From positions 62,001-126,000 of the forward strand of contig NC_014299.1 of the NCBI RefSeq assembly GCF_000196895.1: a stretch of 64,000 bases of DNA, in the 5' to 3' direction. The notes beneath the pieces are model-generated. The model was given only the letters and a program-made list of their open reading frames with translations, did not search any database and was not told the DNA's origin. Below, piece after piece: positions 17,959 to 27,212 of the stretch (within the stretch, counting starts at the first letter, position 1; the number at the start of each line of letters is the position of its first letter). Origin of the DNA: Halalkalicoccus jeotgali B3 (lineage in GTDB: Archaea; Halobacteriota; Halobacteria; Halobacteriales; Halalkalicoccaceae). Both the position numbers and the translations under genes were made by a program.

Positions 17959-19152
17959 ATGAGTATGAGCGATCAGGTGCTGGACAGCATCGACGTAGTC
18001 GACCTTGGGCAGATATACAACGGTCCCTACTGCTCTCTGTTGCTCTCCTATATGGGTGCGAACGTTACAAAAATCGAACCACCACACGGCGAACCGCTAC
18101 GGGACCGCGTCAAGGACGGCGAGGCACCGGAGTTCGTAATGCTCAATTCCAATAAAGAGGGCATGACGCTCAATCTCAAGACGAAAGAGGGTAAGGAGAT
18201 ATTCAAGGAACTCATTGAAGACGCCGACGTACTGATCGAGAACTTTTCTGTCGGTACTATGGAACGACTTGACCTTGGCTATGGCGACCTCACAGAGCTG
18301 AATCCGGAACTCATCTACGCACACAGTAGCGGCTTCGGTGAGGAAGGTCCCTACAACGAGTACCCTGCGATGGACCTTACAATTCAGGCGATAAGCGGCG
18401 TAATGGATGTGACGGGATTTCCGAACGGCCCGCCGACGAAAGCTGGTATCGCCGTCGGCGACTTCATGGGCGGCATCCACCTGCTAGCTGGCGTCCTTGG
18501 TGCACTGTACGAACGGGAATTGACCGGCGAAGGGCAATTCGTGGAGGTGAGCATGCACGACTCGGTGTTCCCGACACTCATGTCTCCGATGGCCGCCCAT
18601 TTCAACGACGACAACGTGCCCCCACGGACCGGTAATCGACACAGCGGCCTCGCCCAGAGCCCCTACAACGTCTACGAGACAGCCGACGGCTACATTGCAA
18701 TCTTCGGTGTCACCAATCGCCACTGGCACTCCCTGCTGGAAGTCATCGGCCGGGAGGATTTGAAGGACGACCCACGCTTCGAGAGCAACGTCAAGCGCTC
18801 GAATCATCTCAATGAGGTCGACGAACTAGTTGAGGGCTGGACTATCGAACGCGAACGCGACGACATTGAGGAAACACTGCTCGACGCAGGCGTTCCTTGC
18901 GGCCCGGTCAAGAAACTCGAAGAAGTTGCTGATGACCCACACCTCAAGGAGCGAGGGATGATAAACGAAATCGACCACCCTGACTACGGCAAAATTTCGG
19001 TCCCCGGCCTTCCGATTCGCTTCTCCGGTTCGGACCTTCCTGACATCGAACCGTCTCCCTCGAAGGGACGGGATACCCGGAAAGTGATGTGTGAACGCCT
19101 TGGATATTCCGAAGCGGAGTTCGAGGAATTGGAAGAGAAAGGCGTATTTTAA
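17959..19152 (+). CDS. CaiB/BaiF (class III) CoA-transferase
   Basis: 397 residues, the usual length for a class III CoA-transferase, which moves CoA from one carboxylic acid to another through an aspartyl anhydride. Family motifs are VVDLGQIYNGPYCSLLL, GANVTKIEPP, LNSNKEGMTLNLKTKEGK, LIENFSVGTMERLDLGY, and GPYNEYPAMDLTIQAISG with the conserved Asp; the C-terminus has CGPVKKLEEVADDPHLKERGM. It is divergent from the UGSC cluster and convergent with the RraA-like gene, ending eight bases from it. A second family member is at 25381. It probably activates the imported acid. Confidence 0.92.
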   Translation: MSMSDQVLDSIDVVDLGQIYNGPYCSLLLSYMGANVTKIEPPHGEPLRDRVKDGEAPEFVMLNSNKEGMTLNLKTKEGKEIFKELIEDADVLIENFSVGTMERLDLGYGDLTELNPELIYAHSSGFGEEGPYNEYPAMDLTIQAISGVMDVTGFPNGPPTKAGIAVGDFMGGIHLLAGVLGALYERELTGEGQFVEVSMHDSVFPTLMSPMAAHFNDDNVPPRTGNRHSGLAQSPYNVYETADGYIAIFGVTNRHWHSLLEVIGREDLKDDPRFESNVKRSNHLNEVDELVEGWTIERERDDIEETLLDAGVPCGPVKKLEEVADDPHLKERGMINEIDHPDYGKISVPGLPIRFSGSDLPDIEPSPSKGRDTRKVMCERLGYSEAEFEELEEKGVF

Positions 19153-19159
19153 CTCTCTA

Positions 19160-19798
19160 TCAGAACTCGTGGTCGTTGCTCTGGAGGTCTGTGACCGTCG
19201 CGCCATTCTCAATCTTGCGTTCGACGAGTAATTCTTCACGAAGCGTTATTTCGGCTGTTTCGGCCACGTCTACCGCATTCTCTGCAGGGACGACGACGAC
19301 GCCCGTTGCGTCGGCAATGATGAGGTCCTCAGGGTTCACTACGACTCCGTCGATTTCGAGCGGTTCGCCGATCGACTCAACCGTGAGACGGTATTGGCCC
19401 GACTTTGGGGTTGGCTGGCGTGCGAATACCGGAAACGCCCCTTCGCAAATTTCTGGGATGTCACGGTAGCCTCCGTTGATGACTACGCCACTAACGCCGG
19501 CGTTTTCGGCCAGACGCGAGGCGTTCCCTCCCCAACAGGAGATGTCTGGACTGACGCCATCAATGACGAGGACGCGGTCGTTAAGCAGTTCATTTAGCAT
19601 CGTGTATGGGAAGTTCGTCTGCTTGCCCGGGTTATCAGCCCATTCGAAGCGCATTGTGTGAGCACGGCCGACCGCAGTTTGTCCAGACTCCGCGGGCGGA
19701 AGTCCAGTGATAACGCCGTCAATGTCGTACTTGTCCAAGGCGTCGGAGACGACGCTGGTGTCGAACATACTATACACGTCCGTGATACTCAATGCCAT
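19160..19798 (-). CDS. RraA-like protein (4-hydroxy-4-methyl-2-oxoglutarate aldolase / demethylmenaquinone methyltransferase-like fold)
   Basis: 212 residues. It carries the RraA-fold metal/substrate signature: WGGNASRLAENAGVSGVVINGGYRD, which is the Gly-x-x-x-Ala-x20-Arg-Asp pattern with the conserved R-D pair. Proteins of this fold cleave 4-carboxy-4-hydroxy-2-oxoacids or decarboxylate oxaloacetate; the RNase E regulator role applies to enterobacteria and is not expected here. In a CoA/keto-acid catabolic setting, an aldolase or decarboxylase role is reasonable. Confidence 0.82.
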   Translation of the reverse strand: MALSITDVYSMFDTSVVSDALDKYDIDGVITGLPPAESGQTAVGRAHTMRFEWADNPGKQTNFPYTMLNELLNDRVLVIDGVSPDISCWGGNASRLAENAGVSGVVINGGYRDIPEICEGAFPVFARQPTPKSGQYRLTVESIGEPLEIDGVVVNPEDLIIADATGVVVVPAENAVDVAETAEITLREELLVERKIENGATVTDLQSNDHEF

Positions 19799-19837
19799 AT
19801 AGCCGTTTGTTGCGTACGGCGCTTATAAGTAACCCCC

Positions 19838-19992
19838 GTCGTGCGGTCGAGATGCCTCTGTCTGCCGCGGGTAACGTCACCGGCGGCCTCTTCTACAATA
19901 ACTACCTCGGCGGGACTGGTCCCACGAACGCGGCCGTCTTCGGGGAAATTGCTCGAGAGAATGCCGATGAGTTTGTCGACGAGTATTCGTGA
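19838..19992 (+). pseudogene. C-terminal relic of an FAD-dependent fumarate-reductase/tricarballylate-dehydrogenase-type flavoprotein
   Basis: The open stretch ends with AAGNVTGGLFYNNYLGGTGPTNAAVFGEIA and a short acidic tail before TGA at 19990. This is the end of the flavoprotein family in which AAGEVxGGLxxxNYPGGxGLxxGxVFGRIAG closes the FAD-binding domain. The rest of the protein (about 400 residues) is absent; upstream lies the RraA-like gene on the other strand. It is therefore the stump of a deleted gene whose enzyme would have oxidised a carboxylic acid, in keeping with the surrounding genes. Confidence 0.65.
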
Positions 19993-20042
19993 CTCATCAC
20001 TGCTCAGCATAACTCTTTGTGTGCCCCCATCACATGATAGGT

Positions 20043-20579
20043 ATGCGAGGAATGGACATGGACGATGCGGAATTGGAGGTATTCCTTGAAAGCCAGCGTA
20101 CTCTGTATATAGCGACCGTTTCGGAAAACGGATGGCCCCACGTCGCGCCAGTGGGCTTCGCCCGACTAGACAACGGACACTTCTACGTTCTCACGCATCC
20201 AAGCCAGCGGAAAAGTAGGAACATCTTCTATGATAACCGAGTAGGCCTCACAGCTGATGCAGGCGAGAGCTACACTTCACTTAGGGGCATGTTCGTCCAC
20301 GGCTATGCCACAGTCGTTACCGACGACCAGAAGCGCCCAGAACTTGAGAACGCATGGGTCGAACGTTTCTATGATGGCGAGATCCCCGACGTGGTCAAGA
20401 AGGTCTACTCGAAACGCGACGGCTGGATCTGGTTCGACGTTGAGCCGGTCCATACCGTCACTTGGGACAATCGGAAACTTGACCCTGAACGCTTGGTCGA
20501 CGAGGACGCTCCCGATGGGATGCCGTTCAGCTATGGGCTGCCGGATGACATAGGCGCAGCGACGCCCGATGACAAGTGA
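20043..20579 (+). CDS. Pyridoxamine 5'-phosphate oxidase-family (split barrel) flavoprotein
   Basis: 178 residues with the FMN-binding split-barrel pattern: FLESQRTLYIATVSENGWPHVAPVGF, then FYVLTHPSQRKSRNI and a GYATVV strand. Haloarchaeal relatives are often F420- or FMN-binding and annotated only by fold. The start at 20043 is the first ATG that leaves the LESQRTLYIAT strand close to the N-terminus. It converges with the amidase gene, whose stop is four bases away. The substrate is unknown. Confidence 0.82.
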   Translation: MRGMDMDDAELEVFLESQRTLYIATVSENGWPHVAPVGFARLDNGHFYVLTHPSQRKSRNIFYDNRVGLTADAGESYTSLRGMFVHGYATVVTDDQKRPELENAWVERFYDGEIPDVVKKVYSKRDGWIWFDVEPVHTVTWDNRKLDPERLVDEDAPDGMPFSYGLPDDIGAATPDDK

Positions 20580-20583
20580 TCGT

Positions 20584-22008
20584 CTATGCAGAGAGTCGCT
20601 CGACGAGTCGCGCGGCCGTAATGGCCGTCCGGTCCTCGAACTGCGGTGCGAGCAGTTGGGCGCTCACCGGAAGGCCATCACGTTCTGTGAAGGGCACCGA
20701 CACCGCCGGAGTCTCCGCGAGACTGAACTGTTTGGCGATCGTGTAGTTGAAGCCCCCCTCGGAGTCGCGCAGCTGCTCAGGTTTTGGAGGAAGTGTCCGT
20801 AGCGTCGGCGTGAGCAGGACGTCGAAGCGTTCGAAGTACGTCTTAAGTGTGTGCTTGAAGGCGACGACCTGCTCCTGTGCGAGGGCGTAAGCCCGGCCGT
20901 CGGTGAGCGCATCTAGGTACGCGCCGGGAAGGAGACGCCCGATGATGTGGTCGTTGAGCGCCTCGCCGTCGACGAGGGAAATCATCTCCGGTGGGGTGGG
21001 AACCCCACCACGTTGGGCGAAGGACTGCCGGAGGAGCCACGCGAACTCCGCACCCGAGATGATCGAGTAGGCCTCCTCAATGTCCTCCATATCGAGGTTG
21101 ACCGACCCCACCGACACGCCTGATTCGGCGTCGAGATCGGCCGCGAGTTCGGCTATCGCCTCGGTAACCGGTGCTGAGATGTCGTGCGGCTCGAGTTCGA
21201 GGACGCCGATCTGGAGTGAGTCGAACGATTCGATGTTGCGGTTGAGTGGAACCACGTTGATGGCGCTCGTCTTCGGGTCGTGAACGTCAGGACCGCGAAT
21301 CGCTTCGAGAACACGGGCGGCGGTTTCCACGTCACGTGCCAGCGGTCCGATGGTGTCTGCTGATGGTACATTCTCGACGAAGCCGTACCGGGATACGAGA
21401 CCGTGTGTGGGTTTGATACCGACGACGCCACAGCAGGCCGCCGGTGACCGGACGCTACCACCGGTGTCGGATCCGAGGCCGACGTCGGCCAGCCCGGCGG
21501 CAACGGCGACGCCACAGCCGCTGGAGGTGCCACCCGGAATTCGATCGGCGTCTATTGGATTCCGCACTCGGCCGCGCTCACTCCAGAGGCCGCCGGGACC
21601 GAATGCGAAGGCGTCCATGTTGGCCTTTCCGACGACGCTGCCGCCGGCGTCAAGTAGTCGATTGAGAGCCGTCGCGTCGATGGTTGGAACGGTCTCGAGT
21701 ATCTTCGATCCGCAAGTCATTCGCAGCCCCTTGACGGCGATGTTATCCTTCAGGACGAACGATAGCCCTGAAAGTGGACCTTCTGTGCGTCGCTGGCGCG
21801 GTTCGTCATACACGTCGAGGAGAGCGTTGTACTCGTCATCAGCCCAGTGGCCACGCGAGACGCTCGCTTGCTTGTTGGGGGGGCAGTTCCACCGGTCAGC
21901 GTAGGTCGCCAACTCGTTAGCGTAGCGCAGCGCCGCGGCTTTCGTCTCCTCGTCAGCCGTGAGACCGAACTCGTCGATGAGCATCTCAATACGTTGCTCG
22001 GCATCCAT
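20584..22008 (-). CDS. Amidase-signature hydrolase (GatA-like)
   Basis: 474 residues with the Ser-Ser-Lys triad of the amidase signature family: K87 in LKDNIAVKG, S162/S163 in GGTSSGCG and S185 in GSDTGGSVRSPA. An N-terminal helical extension of about 75 residues precedes the domain, as in some allophanate- or urea-related and aryl amidases. Since there are no GatB/GatC genes nearby, it is more likely a free amidase hydrolysing a carboxamide to an acid and ammonia than a tRNA amidotransferase subunit. The start at 22008 is chosen over longer in-frame starts because no family sequence extends further. Confidence 0.87.
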   Translation of the reverse strand: MDAEQRIEMLIDEFGLTADEETKAAALRYANELATYADRWNCPPNKQASVSRGHWADDEYNALLDVYDEPRQRRTEGPLSGLSFVLKDNIAVKGLRMTCGSKILETVPTIDATALNRLLDAGGSVVGKANMDAFAFGPGGLWSERGRVRNPIDADRIPGGTSSGCGVAVAAGLADVGLGSDTGGSVRSPAACCGVVGIKPTHGLVSRYGFVENVPSADTIGPLARDVETAARVLEAIRGPDVHDPKTSAINVVPLNRNIESFDSLQIGVLELEPHDISAPVTEAIAELAADLDAESGVSVGSVNLDMEDIEEAYSIISGAEFAWLLRQSFAQRGGVPTPPEMISLVDGEALNDHIIGRLLPGAYLDALTDGRAYALAQEQVVAFKHTLKTYFERFDVLLTPTLRTLPPKPEQLRDSEGGFNYTIAKQFSLAETPAVSVPFTERDGLPVSAQLLAPQFEDRTAITAARLVERLSA

Positions 22009-22152
22009 GCGGTAGCAACCGATACAGAAACCGATAAATTCTCGGTTGGGACTCATCTTATCAGGGGCCACTTGCAACATATCGGCAAAAACATCCCCTT
22101 CAGGAGTTATAACCAAGTGGGTTAAGAAACGGATAAGACGGAGTCATCAGGT

Positions 22153-23355
22153 GTGGTCAATACAGCAACAGTCGGACAGAGAGTACGTGCCGTCTGGGAC
22201 GACAGTCGGAGTCGGACGCTCCTCGCGATCTCCGGCGGGTGGTTTCTCTCGATGGGTGTCCGACTCACCTACCCAGTGCTGTTGCCATTCCTCCGGGGGA
22301 CCTATGATCTCAGCCTCACCGCTGCTGGGTTCCTATTGAGCCTGTTGTGGATGGCCTACGCCGTTGGACAACTTCCGGGCGGTATTCTCGCTGACAAATT
22401 CGGCGAGCGCCGAATTCTTACCATCAGTACAATCATCTCGTCGATTGCCATCGCTTTCGTTGCGGCGGCTACCTCGACGTGGGTGCTATTCGTCTCGACG
22501 ACACTATTCGGACTCGGAACCGCTCTCTACGGCGTCTCTCGATTTACCGCCCTTTCGGAGATATACCCTAACAAGGACGGGTCCGCCATCGGTGTGACGA
22601 TGGCTGCCGGGGAAGCCGGTAATGTCGTCATGCCGGCTATCGCGGGCGTTGTTGCCGTCGTCGCATGGCAACTCAGCTTCGGTATCGCCATCCCCCTGTT
22701 CGTCCTCGTTGGTGTCAGCCTCTGGCTGTTCGTCCCAGAGCAAACGGCCGACGACGACAGTGCCGTCGACAGCGTCTCGCTGGAGTCGGCCCGCTACGTC
22801 CTCGCGGAAATATCACGGCCGTCGATTCTCCTCGTCGGGCTGCTGCAAATTCTCGGATACAGCATCTGGCAGGCCTTTACCGGCTTCTACCCGACGTATC
22901 TCATAGAGGTCAAGGGTTTCTCCTCGTCGGTCGCGGCGGGGCTGTTCGCGCTGTTTTTCGCCGTCGGTATCCTCGTTCAACCGCTTTCAGGTAATGCCTA
23001 CGACCGAATAGGACTCAACCGAATCCTCCCACTCCTCATGGGACTGACTGCCCTCGGCATGTTCTTCGTATCGTTCGTGGAGTCCTTCTGGGCCGTCGTT
23101 GTCATCACCATCACGTTAAGCAGTTTACTCGGGCAGGCGACGGTGACGCTATCTTACATCACATCGGCGCTGCCACGCGACATGCGAGGGACAGGACTGG
23201 GTGCGATCCGAACGGTCTACATGGGGTTGGGCGCAGCGAGTCCGATACTATTCGGTGCCTTCGCTGATCGCGGGTTCTTTGACGAGGGATTTGCCGTGCT
23301 GTCCATCGTTGCTGCAACCGTCTGCGTTCTCAGCCTGCGCTTTCCGCACCGGTAG
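22153..23355 (+). CDS. MFS transporter
   Basis: 400 residues with about 12 hydrophobic segments. The loop 2-3 motif is GGILADKFGERRIL (the G-x-L-x-D-x-x-G-R-R/K type) and a related loop in the second half, NAYDRIGLNRIL. The start is a GTG. It is likely an organic-anion or metabolite carrier of the same type as the one at 59876, which has a similar start to its first helix and the same general layout. Neighbours are the divergent amidase upstream and the quinone oxidoreductase 59 bases downstream. Confidence 0.88.
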   Translation: MVNTATVGQRVRAVWDDSRSRTLLAISGGWFLSMGVRLTYPVLLPFLRGTYDLSLTAAGFLLSLLWMAYAVGQLPGGILADKFGERRILTISTIISSIAIAFVAAATSTWVLFVSTTLFGLGTALYGVSRFTALSEIYPNKDGSAIGVTMAAGEAGNVVMPAIAGVVAVVAWQLSFGIAIPLFVLVGVSLWLFVPEQTADDDSAVDSVSLESARYVLAEISRPSILLVGLLQILGYSIWQAFTGFYPTYLIEVKGFSSSVAAGLFALFFAVGILVQPLSGNAYDRIGLNRILPLLMGLTALGMFFVSFVESFWAVVVITITLSSLLGQATVTLSYITSALPRDMRGTGLGAIRTVYMGLGAASPILFGAFADRGFFDEGFAVLSIVAATVCVLSLRFPHR

Positions 23356-23414
23356 GCTTCCTGAATGGCCCGCCTGGAGCAATACCTATGTTACCGGCGA
23401 CCACTGCTCGAAGC

Positions 23415-24380
23415 ATGCGAGCAGTCCGATACCACGAAGCCGGCGCCCCATCAGTGCTGGAACTCGAAGCCGTTGATCGTCCAACGCCAAAGGGCGACGA
23501 ACTGCTAGTCGCCGTCCGGGCAGCCAGCATCAACCCGACCGATGCAAAGCGGCGGCAGTGGGGACCGAAACATCTCCCGAAGACAACCGGTTCAGACTTC
23601 GCCGGTGTCGTCGAATCGGTCGGCGACCATGTGACTGCGTTCGAATCCGGCGATCGAGTGTGTGGTACCGGCCTCCACACAGACCGCTTCCAGCAGGGCT
23701 CCTTCCAAGAGTACGTCACAGTACCGACCGACATCGTCGCGATGCTACCTGATTCGGTGTCATTCAAGCGGGGGGCCGCGGCTGCACTCGCTGGCGTGAC
23801 GGCGTGGCGAGCGCTAGTTGACCATGCCGGGCTGGAACCTGCCGAGACTTGCTTTGTTCACGGCGGTACCGGCGGCGTCGGCCACCTTGCAGTTCAGTTG
23901 TCGGCAGCGCTCAGTACGGACACGATAACGACGGTCGGCACCGAAGAAGCCGAACGCGCCGCCACTGAATTCGGCGCTGACACCGTTCTCAGATATGATG
24001 ACCCCGAACTCCAAGAGTCAGTCGACCAACCAGTAGACGTGATCGTCGATCATCGTATCGACGAGTATCTCGGCTTTGACATCGGCATCTCGGCCTTCGG
24101 CGGTCGAATCGTCCAGTATGCTGGTGAAGACGGCGATTTCGAGGGTGCACGTGAAGGGCGGAGCAAGAATCTTTCTCTTCATATGATGAATATGTCGAAT
24201 CTCGCCTCCCGTTCCGACACAACGAATATCTCGGAACCCCTGTCGTCAGTGCTCGAACTTGTTGCTCGGGGTGTGATCAACCCGCAAATCCATCAAAATT
24301 ATAGTCTTGATGAAGCTGCCGAAATGCACCGAGCGATCCTAGAGGACAGTTTTATAGGGAAGCTGGTCGTGACGGTCTGA
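23415..24380 (+). CDS. NADPH:quinone oxidoreductase-like zinc-free alcohol dehydrogenase (MDR family)
   Basis: 321 residues. It shows the MDR N-terminal barrel (MRAVRYHEAG at the start; ASINPTDAKRR; GSDFAGVVESVGDHV; FQEYVTVP) and the Rossmann segment VHGGTGGVGHLAVQLS. The zinc-binding residues of alcohol dehydrogenases are not present, as in quinone oxidoreductases. It would reduce a quinone or enone with NADPH. The start at 23415 matches the family N-terminus; an ATG nine codons earlier is possible. Confidence 0.87.
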   Translation: MRAVRYHEAGAPSVLELEAVDRPTPKGDELLVAVRAASINPTDAKRRQWGPKHLPKTTGSDFAGVVESVGDHVTAFESGDRVCGTGLHTDRFQQGSFQEYVTVPTDIVAMLPDSVSFKRGAAAALAGVTAWRALVDHAGLEPAETCFVHGGTGGVGHLAVQLSAALSTDTITTVGTEEAERAATEFGADTVLRYDDPELQESVDQPVDVIVDHRIDEYLGFDIGISAFGGRIVQYAGEDGDFEGAREGRSKNLSLHMMNMSNLASRSDTTNISEPLSSVLELVARGVINPQIHQNYSLDEAAEMHRAILEDSFIGKLVVTV

Positions 24381-24384
24381 GGTG

Positions 24385-25338
24385 CTATGTGCTGGTCCGG
24401 ACAACTCGATAGGCGTCCTCGAGGGCCGTGCGCTCCTCCTCGACGAGCGACCACTCGACGATATTTGCGACGCCGTCTTTGTCGAGTCGGACTGGCACAC
24501 TCAGCGAAACATCCTTAAAGCCGTATTCGCCCTCCAATGGTGTCGACAGACACACTAATGCGTCGGCGCAGTCGTCATCGAGTCGCTGGACCACACTGGC
24601 GACGCCGCGGGCCGTGACCCAGCGCGAGGAGTCTTGAGCGCCACGGAGTTTTAACACATCGTAGGGCACGTCGCGGACGTACTCCACAATGTCATCCCGT
24701 TCGCTTTCCGAGAAATTGACGGGCTCGCCGCTGACTGTCGCCCGGGAGAAAATGGGGACAATGTGTTCACCGTGTTCGCCCAGAATCGGACAGTACACCT
24801 CTCGCGGAGAGGCGTCGGTTTGTCGGGCGATTTCGTCAGCGATGCGGGCCGTTTCCGACAGCGAGTAGCCGAGGAACCGTTGTCGCGGCCATCCGGTTTG
24901 GCGCCAGAGACGGTGCGTGATTCGGTCAACGGGGTTGGAGACGACGATGACAGGCGTTGGATCAGCCTCGTTGAGCCATGCGGCAATGTTGTCGACTATT
25001 TCGAGATTTCGTTCGAGAAACGTGAGTCGGCCACCACGCGCATCTCCGTCTTTTGGCCGTGGCGCACTCGCTGTTACGACAAGACAATCGCTTTCTGAGA
25101 CGACTGATGGCGAGGGTTCGGCGACGTGGACAGATCCCAGAGGCTCCGAGGCGAAATCGGGTCTACCGAGTCCGTAGGTGGCGTGACACATTGAGTGTCG
25201 AATATCAATTGCGTGTCCCTCCGCCGCATCGATGTCGGTATCAACGAGCGTCACGTTCGTCGCGGGGATCTGTACAGATAGTGTGTAGGCGACAGTGGAT
25301 CCAACGGTGCCACCGCCACCAATGACGACAACGTCCAT
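24385..25338 (-). CDS. Malate/lactate dehydrogenase family protein
   Basis: 317 residues. The nucleotide site GGGGTVGSTVAY is at about residues 7-18, followed by the acidic end of beta-2 (LVDTD, favouring NAD). The mobile-loop Arg lies in ASAPRPKDGDARGGRLTFLERN, SNPVDRIT is the conserved Asn-Pro-Val-Asp motif, and GEHGEHIVP holds the catalytic His. A second Arg in the active site, LSETARIA, is displaced from the usual DSARFR sequence, so the substrate may differ from malate or lactate. It lies on the opposite strand to the MDR gene, ending four bases after it. Confidence 0.85.
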   Translation of the reverse strand: MDVVVIGGGGTVGSTVAYTLSVQIPATNVTLVDTDIDAAEGHAIDIRHSMCHATYGLGRPDFASEPLGSVHVAEPSPSVVSESDCLVVTASAPRPKDGDARGGRLTFLERNLEIVDNIAAWLNEADPTPVIVVSNPVDRITHRLWRQTGWPRQRFLGYSLSETARIADEIARQTDASPREVYCPILGEHGEHIVPIFSRATVSGEPVNFSESERDDIVEYVRDVPYDVLKLRGAQDSSRWVTARGVASVVQRLDDDCADALVCLSTPLEGEYGFKDVSLSVPVRLDKDGVANIVEWSLVEEERTALEDAYRVVRTST

Positions 25339-25380
25339 ATTCGTATCGAGTAAGACTCCTACTTGAAGCTACGTACGAGA

Positions 25381-26598
25381 TTAGCGTTCAGCAGGTAGTT
25401 CGATGACTCCCTCTTCGAGGAGATCGTCGATCTCTGCCTCGTCGTAGCCGGAGGCCGCCACCACTTCTCGACTGTGTTCACCGAGTCGTGGCGTGTCAAG
25501 TCGTTGTTCCGTGGCGATTCGGTCACCCGACAGCGGTGTCTTCACTGTCCGAAGACGCTTTTCCATCCCATTATGGTAGCCACCGAAGGTGATGATCATT
25601 CCTGATTCTTCGAGATGTTCATCATTGAGAAGTTCTGAGGGTTTGTTCACGGGCGCCGCGGGGACACCCTCTGCGAGCAGTGCATCGACTAGTTCCTCGC
25701 GATTCCATCCTGTGAGTTCTTCGCGGGCGATAGAGACCAGTTCTGATTCGTGTTCAAATCGAGATTCTGGAGTCTCGAAACGTCTGTCTGCGAGCAAGTC
25801 AGGCCTGTCCACCGCCTCACAGAACGCCGGCCAGTGTCTGTCGGAGGTGACGCCGACGAAGACCCACCGGTCGGAGTCAGTCGTCTCAAAAATGTCGTAA
25901 AGGGAGAACGCAGGATGTGAGGTGCCCAGCGGCGGGTGGTCCTGGCCAGTCATGTCGGCAAACGTCATCCAGTACCCCATCCACTGAGCCGCCGACTCGA
26001 ACAGTGTAGCGTCGACCAGCTGTCCTTTGCCGGTTCGGTCTCGTTCTCGGAGGGCCGTGAGAACACCAATAACACCGTACATTGCCGATCCGATATCGGC
26101 GATCGAGGTGCCGACACGGACTGGGCCACCACCTGGATTACCCGTCATCGCGGCAAGTCCCGACATTGATTCGGCGACCATGTCCATCCCAGGGCGGTCG
26201 CCGTAAGGGCCGGAATGGAACCCTTTGATAGAGAGATATACGAGATCGGTGTTTCGCGCTTTGAGGTCATCGTAGCCGATTTTGAGCCGGTCTGCGACAC
26301 CCGGACCAAGGTTCTCGATCACCACATCGGCCTCGCTTGCGAGGTCGTGATACGCCTTACGGCCACGATCGCTCTGCAAGTCGAGTGCGAGTGAGCGTTT
26401 GTTACGGTTGAGGGCGTTGACCACGGCTTCACCGCTTTCGCCTGCGCTGCGCATCAGGTCACCAACACCGGGACGCTCGATCTTCACGACGTCGGCACCC
26501 AGATCTGCGAGGAGGAGGCTAGCAAACGGTGCGGAGACAATGTTCCCTAACTCGATAACCGAGATGTCAGAGAGTGGTAACGCTTCTTGTTTCGTCAT
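25381..26598 (-). CDS. CaiB/BaiF (class III) CoA-transferase, second copy
   Basis: 405 residues with VIELGNIVSAPFASLLLADLGADVVKIERPGVGD, NRNKRSLALDLQSDRGR, VIENLGPGVADRLKIGY and GPYGDRPGMDMVAESMSGLA, including the conserved Asp. It is more like the canonical formyl-/succinyl-type transferases than the first copy is. It precedes the malate/lactate dehydrogenase gene on the same strand by about 42 bases. Two different class III transferases in one cluster fit activation of more than one acid, or an activation and an exchange step. Confidence 0.92.
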   Translation of the reverse strand: MTKQEALPLSDISVIELGNIVSAPFASLLLADLGADVVKIERPGVGDLMRSAGESGEAVVNALNRNKRSLALDLQSDRGRKAYHDLASEADVVIENLGPGVADRLKIGYDDLKARNTDLVYLSIKGFHSGPYGDRPGMDMVAESMSGLAAMTGNPGGGPVRVGTSIADIGSAMYGVIGVLTALRERDRTGKGQLVDATLFESAAQWMGYWMTFADMTGQDHPPLGTSHPAFSLYDIFETTDSDRWVFVGVTSDRHWPAFCEAVDRPDLLADRRFETPESRFEHESELVSIAREELTGWNREELVDALLAEGVPAAPVNKPSELLNDEHLEESGMIITFGGYHNGMEKRLRTVKTPLSGDRIATEQRLDTPRLGEHSREVVAASGYDEAEIDDLLEEGVIELPAER

Positions 26599-26639
26599 TA
26601 CCCCGGCAGTGGACCGTGATCGGGCTTAATTCTACTGGG

Positions 26640-27100
26640 GCAGATTGCGTTCCTTCTTAATTGCAGTTAGAATATCGTTGGCTAGTATGCCGAATTCAGG
26701 ATTGGCGCCGTTACCGACTCACAGATAGATAATTCGACCAGACTCGTCGACGCCGAACACGCTCCGCCCTGTGAGTTACATCCTAGCCGCTCTTTGGAAT
26801 TCTGCCGTACTACCCAAGCGGCTCGGGGTTTCGATCCGAGCGGTCGAAGTGCTGAGGTCTTGTTGTCGGACTTAGACATTTTGTGCGAACAGGAGGTCGA
26901 TACTCTGGCTGTACACCTCATCTCCAGTAACGTGAAATCCTCGTAGGTGTTTCGGCAGGAATCTACTTCTTCGAGATACCCGCCTGTGAACATTACGGGT
27001 AGAACGTTAACACGATAACATCCGTATTGCGTCCCCTCAAAGGGAGAATAGTTCGATGTCGGCGTACACCTCTCTGCCTGCATCAAGTGGTATGAATGCG
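26640..27100. other. Non-coding gap with decayed coding remnant
   Basis: The 614-base gap between the CoA-transferase and the CMD-type gene. In one forward frame the bases 26841-26947 read as a plausible peptide (containing LLSDLDILCEQEVDTL) that ends at a stop and is out of frame with what surrounds it. On the reverse strand a long open stretch exists, but its residue composition (many Cys and Ser, few acidic residues) is unlike a haloarchaeal protein. I regard it as a decayed gene and do not name a family. Confidence 0.4.
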
Positions 27101-27212
27101 GCGCCTGCTCATCGATAGTGAACATATGCCGTCACTCATCAGGGCAAGAATAAGAGTTTACGTAGACTGCCGTTGCCGAGGGCTTCTTTATCTATGGGTG
27201 ACTTTCACCGGT

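Noticed and set aside
19160-19798. RNase E activity regulator
   Set aside because: The RraA name reflects the fold; archaeal homologues of this kind are usually aldolase- or decarboxylase-like, and no RNase E is expected.
20584-22008. Gene as the GatA subunit of tRNA amidotransferase
   Set aside because: No GatB/GatC gene nearby and a catabolic neighbourhood; the amidase signature alone does not establish GatA.
26682-27125. 147-residue open frame on the minus strand between the CoA-transferase and CMD genes
   Set aside because: Rich in Cys, Ser and Arg, poor in Asp/Glu, no family pattern; unlike every real protein around it.
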